DNA of 64,000 bases from Persicaria tinctoria. Taxonomy: Eukaryota; Streptophyta; Magnoliopsida; Caryophyllales; Polygonaceae. Each line of letters starts with the position of its first letter. Position 1 is the first letter of the stretch. The DNA lies in NCBI GenBank assembly GCA_037127255.1, contig JBANSL010000012.1:39547115-39611114 (forward strand). The letters run 5' to 3'. The notes beneath the pieces were generated by a model. The model worked only from the letters and a program-made list of their open reading frames with translations. It had not been told where the DNA came from and did no database searches. Positions 49,554 to 60,655 of this stretch are shown here, piece by piece. The translations under genes were made by a program, and so were the position numbers.

Positions 49554-50350
49554 TAGACTTGTCAAAACACAATCCGACCCGGTCGACCCGACCCGAACAC
49601 CCCAAAATTTTTGGATCAAGAGCCGGAAATTTTTTCCGACGCGAACTCGAAAACCCAGAAATTTTCCGGGTCATCTGGGTTTAGATCCGATGACCCGATT
49701 GACCCAGTAATTTTGACCCGATTGACCCAATTGACCCGATTACCCCGATTGATTAATAATTATATATGATTGATTTTTTTTTATGGAGATTCCAATTTAT
49801 TACATTTTGTAATTACAATCACTTTATCTTTCATTTTCAAATCAACTTTTATATTTATTTTTATTGTATAATACTCCCTCCGATCGATAATATTTGATTT
49901 TTCATCACATTTTTAAGAAGATAAAAAAACTCTAAAAATATTAAAATATTAAAACAATTCTATGTTTAATACTAATTTCATGAAATTTTTTATTTAAAAA
50001 AATTATTTAAATATTTGGTAATTTAGATATTTTTAAATTTTATTAAAAATTACGTGAAATAATAAAAAAAATATTTTAGATCTGATATAGTATATATAAT
50101 TACAAGCGCTAGAACTTAATAACCACGTCTTTAATTTTAGCATTTTAAAATTATCGCAAAATTACCAATCATGATTTTTTTTAATTTAAGAAATAGAAAT
50201 TGACAAACCCGAAATCGACCAGATTTGACCCGAAACCGGGTCAAACCCGAGTTCAAGTCAACCCGGATCTACCCAGGACCCGTTTTTCCCAAAACCCGAA
50301 ATGCCCGATCCGAACCCGACCCGACCCGAATGACCCGATTGATAAGTCTA
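49554..50350 (-). mobile_element. hAT-like MITE, GGGTC-rich family, copy 2
   Basis: 797 bp with ends TAGACTTGTCAAA (left) and TAGACTTATCAAT (right, read inward). It is flanked by CTCGACAG (49546-49553) and CTTGACAG (50351-50358), an 8-bp TSD with one change. The GACCC/CCCGA-rich arms are the reverse complement of copy 1 at 38559-39001. A longer AT-rich centre begins with ACTCCCTCCGATCGATAA (49872), which resembles a Stowaway end and may be a further nested MITE. Confidence 0.82.
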
Positions 50351-50659
50351 CTTGACAGGGATCTAGGTGGAGGTTGTCCGTGCTTCGCCTTGAATATGTT
50401 TATGTCTACTTTTGATTTATTTCACAAGACTATAAAAATAGGGAAATAATAGTAGTGTACTAAAAACACATGTAGAGGCATTTTCGTCTTTCACTTTCAA
50501 GTTAAATTATGTAAGTTTAAGGAAAAATGAGAGGATAAGTGGTTACTTGCAAACATTTTGTTATAAGGGGTGGTTAAGTGAATTTTTTTGAATAAGTGGT
50601 AGTTAATTGAAAACAAGAGTGAATAAAGGATGGTTTTATACATTTTGGCCAAATATATA

Positions 50660-50929
50660 AAGGTCGATATGAGAGATATTAATCAACAACTACACTTCTT
50701 ATTTAGTAGTCTCAAAATGGTAGCCAAAGAGGACAATATAATTTACCTTGGTCAATGCATGTAAATACCAAATCTAAGCTGATAAGTAACAACTTAAAGG
50801 GCAAATAGTTTTTTATTTTATTTTTTGTGTATCTTGTGTGTTTGTGAAATGATGAGTTGGGCTGGCGTGGGTTGTAGCTTTCAGACCATTGAAGCTTGAT
50901 TACAGTGGTTTGCCCGTGAGCCTCCAAGA
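50660..50929. other. intergenic spacer
   Basis: AT-rich sequence between the Mutator-type MITE and a LINE fragment; no gene seen. Confidence 0.4.
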
Positions 50930-51165
50930 TGCCAGAGGACGTTGTTATTCCAAGTTAAACTGCTGGCGTTTGAAGCGCTGGTGTATTTCACTTGGATGGG
51001 AAGGAACAAATGTGTTTTTAGTAATGAAGCTTTTGATCCACTTGTTTATGCTAACATTATTATTGAAAAATGTAAATCTCGTATCTCTGCGAAGTGGAAG
51101 TGCAAGTCACTCGCGGAGAACACTTGGAAAAAATTCTATTTAGATAGATGACTGTGTAGGTGCTG
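50930..51165 (+). pseudogene. LINE C-terminal fragment (zf-RVT neighbourhood)
   Basis: The plus frame from about 50942 reads LLAFEALVYFTWMGRNKCVF, DPLVYANIIIEKCKSRISAK and LAENTWKKFYLDR, then stops. This is the short segment that follows the zf-RVT zinc finger in plant LINE ORF2 proteins (pattern W..R N.R.F). Nothing of RT or endonuclease remains upstream. It is a separate, older fragment from the LINE at 43821-49263. Confidence 0.6.
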
Positions 51166-51384
51166 GTGCTATTGAGCCAGTGGATGGTTTGAGAGGATTG
51201 AGGATGTGGGGTTAGGTTGAGAAATTAGTGCTAACCTGTTAGTTTTGGTGGATATAGGGGCCATTTTGGGTATACGGTTCCCCTTTTCTCATGAGACTCT
51301 GTGTTTGGTCTCATCTTTTGTATATCTGGTGTTATCACCTCATCTATATATTTACCTATACAGGAAATGATAGATTTTCCTATA

Positions 51385-52694
51385 GGAGTAACTAAAAAAA
51401 AAACCTAAAAAAAACACTATTTTTGAGCCGCCGGGCTCCATCGCCTCCAGCCTCCGCCTTCTGCAGGCTAAATGGAGCCACCCTCCATCACCACTACCTT
51501 GTTTGTCCGGCCCTGTCCGGCCACGAGAGCTCCAGCCGCCGCCTCGACTCACTGTCGTCCTAGCCACCATTCGATTTGCCATCGTCCTGGCCATCGCCGC
51601 CTCCTTGCCCATCACCGCCGCTATCTCCTTGCCCATTCCTGGCCTTCGTCTCGCCCAGTCCACCATCCCCAATCCTTACTGGTCTCCCAATCGCTCACCG
51701 GCGCCTCCCGCTTCGCTCGTGTTGCTCTCGGTTGCCGCTGCCGCCTGAAGCCACCTTAGTTTCACCAGTTGTCTCCGGCTCACCACCTTCACACGTACGC
51801 CTAACTCCACCGCCACCCATCAGTCTCCGGGGCTCGGACGCCTCCTAGCTACCCATCCTCCGTCGATCCTTTTTTGCCAATCCGAGCCTCGCTGTAAGCT
51901 TACTGCTTCTCCGTCTTGCTGACTTTCCGTGATGTTCCCTTCACCGCTGTAAGCTTTTGTTGCTTTGCTTTTGTTCTGCGTTGGTCGAACGCTTTTGCGG
52001 AAGAAAATAATAAAGGTTTTGGCCTTCCATCCTAATCAACCTTGTTACTTCCGCCTTCAAATTCATCTGTTTGGGTTACGGCTCCTCAACACCTGCCGTT
52101 GTATTTTGGCCTTCGAACCAATCTCAATCCGTACTTTTGCCTCAATGTCTTTTTTATTGTTGTTCGTCATCTCTCAGTTTGCCTTTTGCATCCGCCTCTA
52201 TTTTGACTATTTAGTAGTCGTTCACGATCTTGTTATCGTCTTTGAGGGTTTGAGTTGGGTTATGGGTTTGTAATGGTCAATGGTTTGGCTATGAGTTGAG
52301 TTTGCGGGTTGGAGTGTTGTGCTGTTCTTGCTTTTTTGCAGGCTTCTCTTGAGCGGTGTTTGATTTGTCATGTTCGATGACGTCGTGGTGTGCGTTGACA
52401 TCTGATGGCTCTTTTGAGTCCATAATCTGAGGTGCCCGCTGTTCCCCAGAGTTCTCTGTGTGCGTCGTCCATTTGACCAATCGTTTCGTTGGTCTCTTTA
52501 GCTTGTTTTTTAGTGTAGGATGGCTTGTACGTTTTTTTTGTAATTTTATTTATGTCATTTGCTTTTGTCATTTGCTTCTGTCTTTTGCTTCCAGTTGTAC
52601 ATGATGGTTAGTCCATCCACCGGCTTGTCCGGTCTCTCGGTTTCTCTAGGCTTGTCTAGAGAACCGAATTCTTATCTTGCTTCAAAAAAAAAAA
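51385..52694 (+). mobile_element. poly(A) retroposon with 13-bp target duplication
   Basis: The sequence AGATTTTCCTATA occurs at 51372-51384 and again at 52695-52707, directly after an A12 tract following CTTGCTTC. A direct repeat plus a 3' poly(A) tract is the product of LINE-type target-primed reverse transcription. The 1.3 kb body starts with GC-rich DNA open in three frames (51472-51850, Pro/Ala/Ser-rich) and ends with a T-rich 3' part. I recognise no reverse transcriptase, so it is either an internally deleted LINE, a non-autonomous retroposon or a processed copy of an unknown transcript. Confidence 0.7.
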
Positions 52695-52805
52695 AGATTT
52701 TCCTATAAATACTCAATTACTTTAATACCAATTTCCTGAATAAAATTGTGGTGAGCCAAAAGTGTGATTTGATCATTCCTCTAATGAAAATTTTTATTCG
52801 TATAA

Positions 52806-52832
52806 CTAGTTCAGTACCCGCACTGTGTGCGG
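52806..52832 (-). mobile_element. Helitron-like 3' terminus on the minus strand
   Basis: Read on the minus strand: stem CCGCAC, loop ACA, stem GTGCGG, eight bases, then CTAG followed by T. This is a Helitron 3' end. The matching 5' end should lie at higher coordinates; I could not find it. Confidence 0.5.
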
Positions 52833-54244
52833 TTTTTTTAATTTAAATAATTTTGATACTAAAACCCATTTATTAAATTAATTAATTTCGTCCATACTTT
52901 GGATTTATGAAATCTGAATGAATTTATATTTTATTAGTATAAAAGCTATTTTATTAGTATAAACTCTTCCAAAATTATATCCATATCTAAAATAATTAGG
53001 GAAAATAAATTAACAAAAATTGAATTCCATGAGTTGATAATCTTTACCAGGCTCAGTATTATTTCCATTTACCGAAAATATTTTATCTTCTTCATATTGA
53101 TAAAGTTATGTAATTAGTATGACCATACTAATTATTATTTCAATTTCGTCAAAACTTTTTATCTTAATCCTAGAAAGGTTGTGTTCAATTCACCATAAAT
53201 GGATACCTCATTACTTCTAATATTATATGAATTTAAATTTCAAAATTATAATTTATTGAATTAATAAAAATAATGTCTATATTTTCATCTTCCAAAAATT
53301 ATATATTTATTAATATAAATTTTTTTTGCATTAAAAACAAATAGATTGTAAATAAAATATTGTGTAAATCAAATTATATTTAACGGGCCATACATATCTA
53401 AATTATATTTAACGGGCTATGAGATTAATTAAAAACAAATAGTCTAAATAAAATATTATTTAAATCAAATTACATTTAACGGTCCATACATATCTAAAAA
53501 GGTATATCAGAAAACTAAATGAGCAAATAATGTGACTAAAATATATTCCATGCATGCATCGTATGAACATGCTCACTGGTGTAATTTAAAAATATTGAAA
53601 ATTGAAAATAATTTTTGTAATTCATAATGAATGATGACAAAGAAGTGAAAAAAAAAATGAATGGACAACAATGGGTGTAGACTAGTCAATGGGTGCTTAA
53701 TTATTTGACAAGTTAATTAATAAAGAGGGTACGTTGAGAGATCAACCGTTCTAGAAGAAGCATAAAATTAACACAAACAATTGAGGGAAATCAACCCATT
53801 CATATTCCACTTTGCAGATTCTTCTATGAACCCTTTTGACTTGGATACTGATGGGGTCATCCCCCCCACTCTCCATTCTTCATTTCCCTCACCTCGTGCA
53901 ACCAATAGTAGACTAGAAGAGTATCACCCCAGCACACAAAAAAAGTCTTTTTTGTGTACCGAATTCCTATATATATAGGATTGTCTCATTTCATTCACAC
54001 TTTCATAATTGATTTGTAAAAATATCTATTTTTAAAAATAATTACACTCACATGTGAAAATTTGTAAAAACAAAATTATTCAATTAGCAAAACTACTTCA
54101 TGATCATCCATATTTCATATAGGCATTATAGGTATTTTAATTTTATTGCATTTAGATAGGAGTTTTGCATATGTTTTAGTCTAGTTTAATTCGCTTTAAA
54201 GTATTCGAGTTCAAAATCTACACATTTTTAGTGTTTATTCTGCA

Positions 54245-54381
54245 GAGTTACATTCCGACCTTGAATGGGATCTTGAAAAGGCTTAAAATACATGTTTTGG
54301 AGCATATGAAGGCTGAGGAAGAGGCTATGGAGGACCAAGGAAGCACGACATTGAAGAAAAGAAGGAAAACTGTCACTGCGT
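54245..54381 (+). pseudogene. possible orphan terminal exon
   Basis: After an acceptor-like TTTATTCTGCAG, a frame reads SYIPTLNGILKRLKIHVLEH then MKAEEEAMEDQGSTTLKKRR and stops at TAG. It looks like coding sequence (a helical, Lys/Glu-rich tail with a basic end), but no upstream exons or domain were identified. It may be a captured fragment or chance. Confidence 0.25.
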
Positions 54382-54762
54382 AGGGCGGTGCTCGCCATGG
54401 TGCCGTGTTCAGCGATTGCGATTTGGATCCGAAGATTCTATTTCCTATTATATTATTATTATATTTTTAGGGTTTGCACGACTCTTTATTAGGATGTCGG
54501 AATTGGTTCAAAGTTTTTTCCTAAAATAGCAAGTTGCTCGATGACAAGTTTTTGAAAAAACTTTCCAAATTGGTTAAATATGTAATTAAATAAATTTTGG
54601 TCTTTACAGATAACATCCTGATGTGTCGTTGATACGCAATGATACATGATGATGCTTGACTTTGTTCTTCTTCTGCGTTCTCGACTTGAGACGGTCTTTG
54701 TTTTACCGATTCATCGGCCTCTCGATGATCAAATTTGTTACTTGATCTCTCTCGAATGCTGA

Positions 54763-54766
<4 letters not shown>

Positions 54767-54808
<42 letters not shown>
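54767..54808. repeat. (TA)n microsatellite
   Basis: 42 bp of TA dinucleotides directly abutting a MITE; TA-rich DNA also lies on the MITE's far side. Confidence 0.93.
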
Positions 54809-54811
<3 letters not shown>

Positions 54812-55194
54812 ATTGACTCCGGTGAAAGCCTAAAATTGTAGTGAAAAAACCGTGAAGACTACTTTATAATTTGGTTTATTTGAAACCTGTGCTAAAAACC
54901 TCAATCACACGGTGACTTTACAAATCGGTTCTACCTATAAACCGTGCTAAAAACTCCAATTTTAAAATCACACACGACTTTATAGTTCGGTCAAGCCTAA
55001 AAGTCGTGCTAAAAAACTCATGTTTTAAAACTACATAGTGACTTTATAGCTCGGTTTTATTCAGAACCGGACTAAATTTTGTGACTTTATAGATCGGTTT
55101 TATTCATAACCGGGCTAAAAGGCAAGTGAATCGGGCTAAAAAGTTGGTCCTTACAAGTCTTACCGCAATTTTGGTTTTCACCGGAACGCACCCC
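54809..55194. mobile_element. MITE with internal tandem repeats
   Basis: The ends are GGGATTGACTCCGGTGAAAG and, read inward from the right, GGGGTGCGTTCCGGTGAAAA, both followed by a CAAAATTG/TAAAATTG block, so the terminal inverted repeats are about 30 bp. Inside are about five imperfect copies of a 65-75 bp unit containing GACTTTATAG.TCGGTTTTAT and AACCG.GCTAAAA. TA-rich DNA on both sides hides the target duplication, so the superfamily is open. Confidence 0.7.
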
Positions 55195-55334
55195 TACATA
55201 TATATATAACAAAACATCGATCCAAACAAGAACGGAACTATGGTTCGTCCGTGTATTTTTTTTCACAAGTTGTAATTATTATTGGACAAGTGTCGTACTA
55301 TGGTTGAAAGTTGAAGTGGATCCATCCATTAGAG

Positions 55335-58300
55335 CAGGGACGGACTAAGGGGTGGGCTACGCTTTGCTGCAGCCCACCCCGATTTTTTATATAAAAAAAA
55401 TAGAATTAAAGGAAGTGTGTGAAGCACACAACGCATTCCTCCTCCTCCGCTTTAGGCTTTAGTGTTTCTTCTCTCCGATGGATCAGCCTGTCCCTGGTGA
55501 AGCGTTGTTCCTAGCTAGATCAATCAAGGGTCGACTATTATCAGTGATTGACTGAGTTCTCCGCCATCGCATCTCGTACCCTAGTCCTCTTCCGATCGTT
55601 CCATCTGCGCAGCACTGCAGAGTCTGCAAGTAACCCTCTTCTTCCTTGCTTTGATTCTCCATAGTCCATATGCTTTGATTGATCGGCAGAACGTTGAATT
55701 TTGGCCTGTGCGATGCTATTGAATCATCTAAGAACTGAAATAGAGAGAGATTTTATTTTCCCTCTCTTTAATCTGCCCACCTGATTGTAGATTTAGGGTT
55801 TTAATATGAAATTTAGAATTCTAAGGCTATTGTTGTTGGTTGATGCTCTTTAATTTGTTGGTTGTTAATTTGTAATTGACATGATTCCAGTTTTTATTTC
55901 CTTTCAATTTGCTAGGTTTTACTCAGTTAACATGAAATACAGTTTATGAGAAATTTGAGATTCTAGCAAATTTTGGTTTCCTCTTGCTCGCTAATTGAGA
56001 AACGTTTTATTACAATTGCATTTGTTCTTAGGTTCAATGGCTGATCAATCTCAAAATCCTAAGCCCATGAAAGTTCAAAAGAAACTAAATTCATATTTTC
56101 AGAAAAATGATGTTCATATGGTTGATGTTCCAAGCTTAGATGAGCAAGAGCCTCTTCCTTCTCCAAGAGTTGAATGTCAAGTAAATCCAATTGATACTAG
56201 TTACATTGAGCGTGATCCGGGGAAGCGTCATGCAATCTCTTTGTATAATGTTAACGAGCAAGATGACATTCGAAAAAGATATGTTCTGTTGGGTCCTTAT
56301 CAACCAAAACTAGAAGAGTATCCATCACATCTTTGTGGGGATCAAGTTCGCAGATTTAATGGTCAGTGGTTAGAAAAATATACTTGGCTTGAGTACTCTG
56401 AGAATGATAAGGCATATTGTTTTCCATGTTTTTAGTTTGACAATAATCCTGCAAGGGAAACTCTATTCACTACTTATGGGTTTGATAATTGGAGAAGGGT
56501 TGGTGGGGCTAAATGTGTCTTTAAGAGGCATATAGGGAAGAACGGTTCAGCACATTATAAATCTATGCAAGATTGGCTAAGCTTGAAACATGTGTGTGGG
56601 CATATTGAAAAGGCAATGAATCCACAACCACCAGACTTGGTACAACAAAATCGATTGCGGCTTAAGGCTACAATATAGGTTGTAAGGTTGCTAGCAAAGC
56701 AATCACTTGGTTTTAGAGGAGATGATGAATCTGTTGAGTCATCAAATCGTGGAAATATTGTTGAAACTGTGAAATCATATGGGATAATGAATGAAGAAGT
56801 TGCAAAGGTCACATTAGAGAATGCTCCTGGAAATGCTAGCTATACTTCTCCAAAAGTTCAGAAAGAGATTATTAGTATTTTTGCTAAAAGGGTTAGAAAA
56901 AGTATTCGAGAAGAAGTTGGGGCCTCCAAGTTTTGTATACTTGTGGATGAAGCACTAGATGAGGGTCAAAAGGAGCAAATGGCTATCATCTTAAGATTCG
57001 TAGATTCTCCAGGATTTGTTCAAGAGCGATTCTTTCATGTTGTAAGTGTTAGTGATACCCGTGCAGCAACTCTTAAGAGTAAGATTGATAATGTTTTCAC
57101 CGAAAACAATCTTCTAACTGAAAATTTGAGAGGTCAAGGATATGACGGTGTTAGCAACATTTGTGGTGAATGGAATGGATTGCAAGCATTATTTTTGCAA
57201 GAATGCCAATATGCTTATTATGTACATTGTTTTGCTCATCGCTTACAACTAGCTTTAAATGCGGCAGCTACAAATGGGGATGTTGTCTATTTGTTTTTTG
57301 AGATGTTATCTAGTCTAATTAATGTCATTGATTCATCTGCTAAGCGTGTTTCAAATCTGAAATGCATCCAGGAAGTTGAGGTTTTGGAACGAATTGCTGC
57401 AGGGGAACTTGAAACTTGCAATGGAGCAAATCAAACATGTAATTATTTACAAAGAGCGGGAGCTACTAGGTGGAGTTTAAGGTATTATTCTATCAAGAAC
57501 TTGATGAAATTGTTCAATTCAACTAGTTCAGTTTTGGAAAACATGATTGATAGTGGTCTTACCGGAAAAATATGTGGGCAAGCTTTGGGTGCTTACAGAG
57601 CTATAAGGTCCTTTGATTTTGTGTTTTTTTTTATTGTTGATCGAGAAAATCATGGGAATCACAAATGCTCTTTGTAAGTTACTGCAAGAACAGTCTCAAG
57701 AAATTGTGAATGTCGTGAATCTAGTTGCAAGCACTACTGGTCGTCTTGAAAAGTTGAGGGAAGATGGTTAGGATTGTTTCTTTGCTAGTATTATCTCGTT
57801 TTGTGCCTCATATGACATTGTTGTTCCAGATTTTAGTGCTCTTTATTTGAAAGGTAGGGTTCGTCATTCTCAGAAATAGAATTTTGTTTCCATTGAGCAT
57901 TATTGTCGTGTTCAAGTATTCTATGCTGTAATTGATTTACAATTGATGGAATTGAGTACTAGATTTAATGTGAAAACAAGGGAGCTTCTGGCTCTTAGTT
58001 GTGCATTGGATCCTCGATTTGATTTCCAATCATTTGACATTGACAACATCTGCAGTTTAGCTGAGAAATATTATCCTAATGATGGGCCAGATCTTGATGA
58101 TTTAAGAACCGAATTGGAGCACTTTGAGTATCAGTTCTCTTAACTTGGGGAATTTCAGGGTCTCTCTGATATTTCAAAGTTGTGTCAAGAATTTGTTAGA
58201 ACAAGAGCACCGTTTGTGTTAATTGAAAGATCGATCCACTTGGTTATGACTCTGCATGTTTCTACGGCTACAACAGAGAGAGCCTTTTCAGCTATGAAGA

Positions 58301-58680
58301 TTATTAAGAATCGACTTCGAACTAAGATGAGTGATGATTTTCTTGCTGATTTAATGACAGTGCATATAGGGAAAGACATTGTTGATACTATTAGTTCAGA
58401 TGAGGTTATCGATGAATTCTATGCATTAAGTAAACGAAGGGTGCAGTTTAAGTAGTTTTATTTATATTTAGTACAGTTTAAGTAGTCCCCTGTGTATTTT
58501 TACTAGCTATTTTTTGTGGATGGGAATTGTATAATCATTTTGTTGAAACAGGGATGAATATATAATATAAGTGTAGAATTTTATAATCATTTTCTAGATG
58601 GTATTTTTACCATCATTTTCGCAGCTGATTGTCAAGGTAAATCTAGCCTACCCCGATTTCGAATCCTGGTTCCGTCCCTG
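55335..58680 (+). mobile_element. hAT DNA transposon, near complete
   Basis: 3346 bp flanked by an exact 8-bp duplication, CATTAGAG (55327-55334 and 58681-58688). The terminal inverted repeats begin CAGGGACGGA at both ends. Subterminal GGGGTGGGCT and GGGGTAGGCT blocks also match in inverted orientation. It carries one transposase gene of the TTF-zinc-finger/DUF4371 type, which is broken. Confidence 0.95.
56037..58455 (+). pseudogene. hAT transposase (TTF zinc finger, DUF4371, hAT C-terminal dimerisation)
   Basis: It starts MADQSQNPKPMKVQKKLNSY at the ATG at 56037, just after an acceptor-like TTGTTCTTAG, so a 5' leader intron is likely. Domains in order: TTF-type zinc finger with KRYVLLGPYQP, W...YCFPC and the FKRHIGKNGSAHYKS block (56270-56570); DUF4371 catalytic region with FCILVDEALDEGQKEQMAII and GQGYDGVSN (56930-57370); C-terminal dimerisation block TTERAFSAMKIIKNRLRTKM (58260-58340). 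Stops at 56433-56435 and 56676-56678, a poly-T frameshift near 57630, and stops near 57768, 57877 and 58141 inactivate it. Catalytic Asp and Glu positions are still recognisable. It resembles the plant zinc-finger MYM-type-1-like proteins often annotated as host genes, but the TIRs and TSD show that it is a transposon. Confidence 0.93.
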
Positions 58681-58908
58681 CATTAGAGTGCATATAACGT
58701 CTATCTCTGGTGCATATAACCACCTTGAAAGCTAATCTATAACAGGGTATTATTCTGTAATTTTGTGAGAAGAAAAACCACACTTTTTAGAGCAGGCAAA
58801 GAATTTTCAACAGCCACCATTCCATCACATAAAACTATCTTATAAGAGAGACTCTTTGTGTACGTGTAGTGAGCTTCTTGGAACCTCCCTAAACACATAC
58901 ATGTACAG

Positions 58909-59301
58909 ATGGAGATAGAGAGAAATGTCACCTCTTTTAAAGGCCAGCAGTGGACACCATATATCCCATCAAACACACAACTAAAAATGGATGCTAATCA
59001 TCCAAATCCAAATAATACAGTCGGCAGCAGCAAGGGCAAGTCGGTGATCAGCAAGTCGAAGAAGGAGCCAATGAAGGTCAAGTACATATCCAGCCCAATC
59101 ATGGTTCAGGCCAGCAGTGAATCAGAGTTCCGAGCCGTTGTTCAGGAGCTCACTGGGAAGGACAGCCCAGGTACCCACCCCAGCACCACCACCAGCACCA
59201 GCACAACTCTTGGCCACGAACCTCCTGCTGGTGGTGGTGGTGGTGGTGGTTATGATTATTCCTCAGGATTTTATCAAAATATGCCATGGAAGGACTACTG
59301 A
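58909..59301 (+). CDS. VQ-motif protein (SIB1-like size and layout)
   Basis: Intronless frame of 130 residues with the VQ core FRAVVQELTG at 74-83. It is preceded by a basic stretch and the block KKEPMKVKYISSPIMVQA (51-68), and followed by a Ser/Thr-rich and a Gly8 tract and a short aromatic end, MPWKDY. VQ proteins are small plant cofactors that bind WRKY transcription factors or, for the SIB group, plastid sigma factor, in defence and stress responses. The KVKYIS..M block upstream of VQ is like the SIB1/SIB2 group. An alternative start is Met27 at 58987, giving 104 residues, closer to some relatives. A complete hAT element ends only 220 bp upstream. No TATA box was assigned. The stop is at 59299-59301. 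Confidence 0.88.
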   Translation: MEIERNVTSFKGQQWTPYIPSNTQLKMDANHPNPNNTVGSSKGKSVISKSKKEPMKVKYISSPIMVQASSESEFRAVVQELTGKDSPGTHPSTTTSTSTTLGHEPPAGGGGGGGYDYSSGFYQNMPWKDY

Positions 59302-60149
<848 letters not shown>

Positions 60150-60470
60150 TCATAATTTCAGAAATAAAAGTAGGTTTAATTTCAAAAGAGATGCGAGGGA
60201 GATTAATAGGAGATTATGGCACTGCCAGAGTAGGGTGCATGCATTCTTTTGCATTCTAAGGGATGTGTATTGTAGTCGTTCCTCGAGCTCTCTCTTGGCT
60301 TGGGTGTCACGATCCGCTCTTGCCTCCCACCTTTGCTGATTCCACATGTATTCAGCCTTCTTTCAAGTGTATTCCGTTTGCTTGGTAGTGAGCTCGTCTA
60401 CTTGCTTGCGGAGTTTCTCAAGCTCCTATTCCGTCGTAAGAACCGTCTCCTCGTTCTCGTTGTCAGACAT
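60150..60470 (-). pseudogene. Gypsy gag N-terminal fragment
   Basis: The minus-strand ATG at 60470 begins MSDNENEETVLTTE, followed by an in-frame TAG, then LEKLRKQVDELTTKQ and, from 60347, MWNQQRWEARADRDTQAKRE. This charged coiled N-terminus, downstream of a tRNA-Asp-type primer site, is as expected for Athila-like Gypsy gag. The frame then runs into unrelated sequence. All of pol is missing. Confidence 0.5.
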
Positions 60471-60635
60471 GAGTCTTTTCTTAGTCTTTCCTGAAGACGA
60501 AAGAATTAAGCGTTTTGGTTCCCGTAGAGGTTCAAATTCCGATGTACAATCAGCGCGTCGTATGCACCTGTAAAACAAACACTAGAAAGAAAAGAGCATA
60601 AAAAGAGACTAAAAAAGGCGTGATTGATCGTTTCC

Positions 60636-60655
60636 TCGCCAACGGCGCTAAAATT
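60636..60655 (-). other. primer-binding site, tRNA-Asp type
   Basis: On the minus strand, just inside the LTR, stands AGCGCCGTTGGCGAGG. It is close to the TGGCGCCGTTGCCGGGG primer site known from Athila elements (three or four changes), after a short AATTT spacer. Confidence 0.65.

Larger units (their letters stand above)
43756..50650. mobile_element. Mutator-type MITE carrying two nested insertions
   Basis: An exact 9-bp direct repeat, AAATATATA, flanks it (43747-43755, 50651-50659). The roughly 140-bp terminal inverted repeats start GGCCAAAATGCATAAAACCA (left) and GGCCAAAATGTATAAAACCA (right, read inward). They continue through TTGTTTTCAATTAACCAC and TTTGCAAGTAACCAC, but the left repeat is split by a LINE at 43821-49263. 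Removing the LINE and the hAT-like MITE (49554-50350), each with one TSD copy, leaves about 630 bp of non-coding DNA. Long TIRs plus a 9-bp TSD place it with Mutator. Confidence 0.88.
52708..54766. other. AT-rich intergenic DNA
   Basis: It holds a Helitron-like 3' end near 52806 and a possible exon remnant near 54245; otherwise nothing was recognised. Confidence 0.4.

Noticed and set aside
56037..58455. Host zinc finger MYM-type-1-like gene
   Set aside because: The frame is enclosed by CAGGGACGGA terminal inverted repeats and an exact 8-bp TSD and has several stops, so it is a hAT transposase relic.
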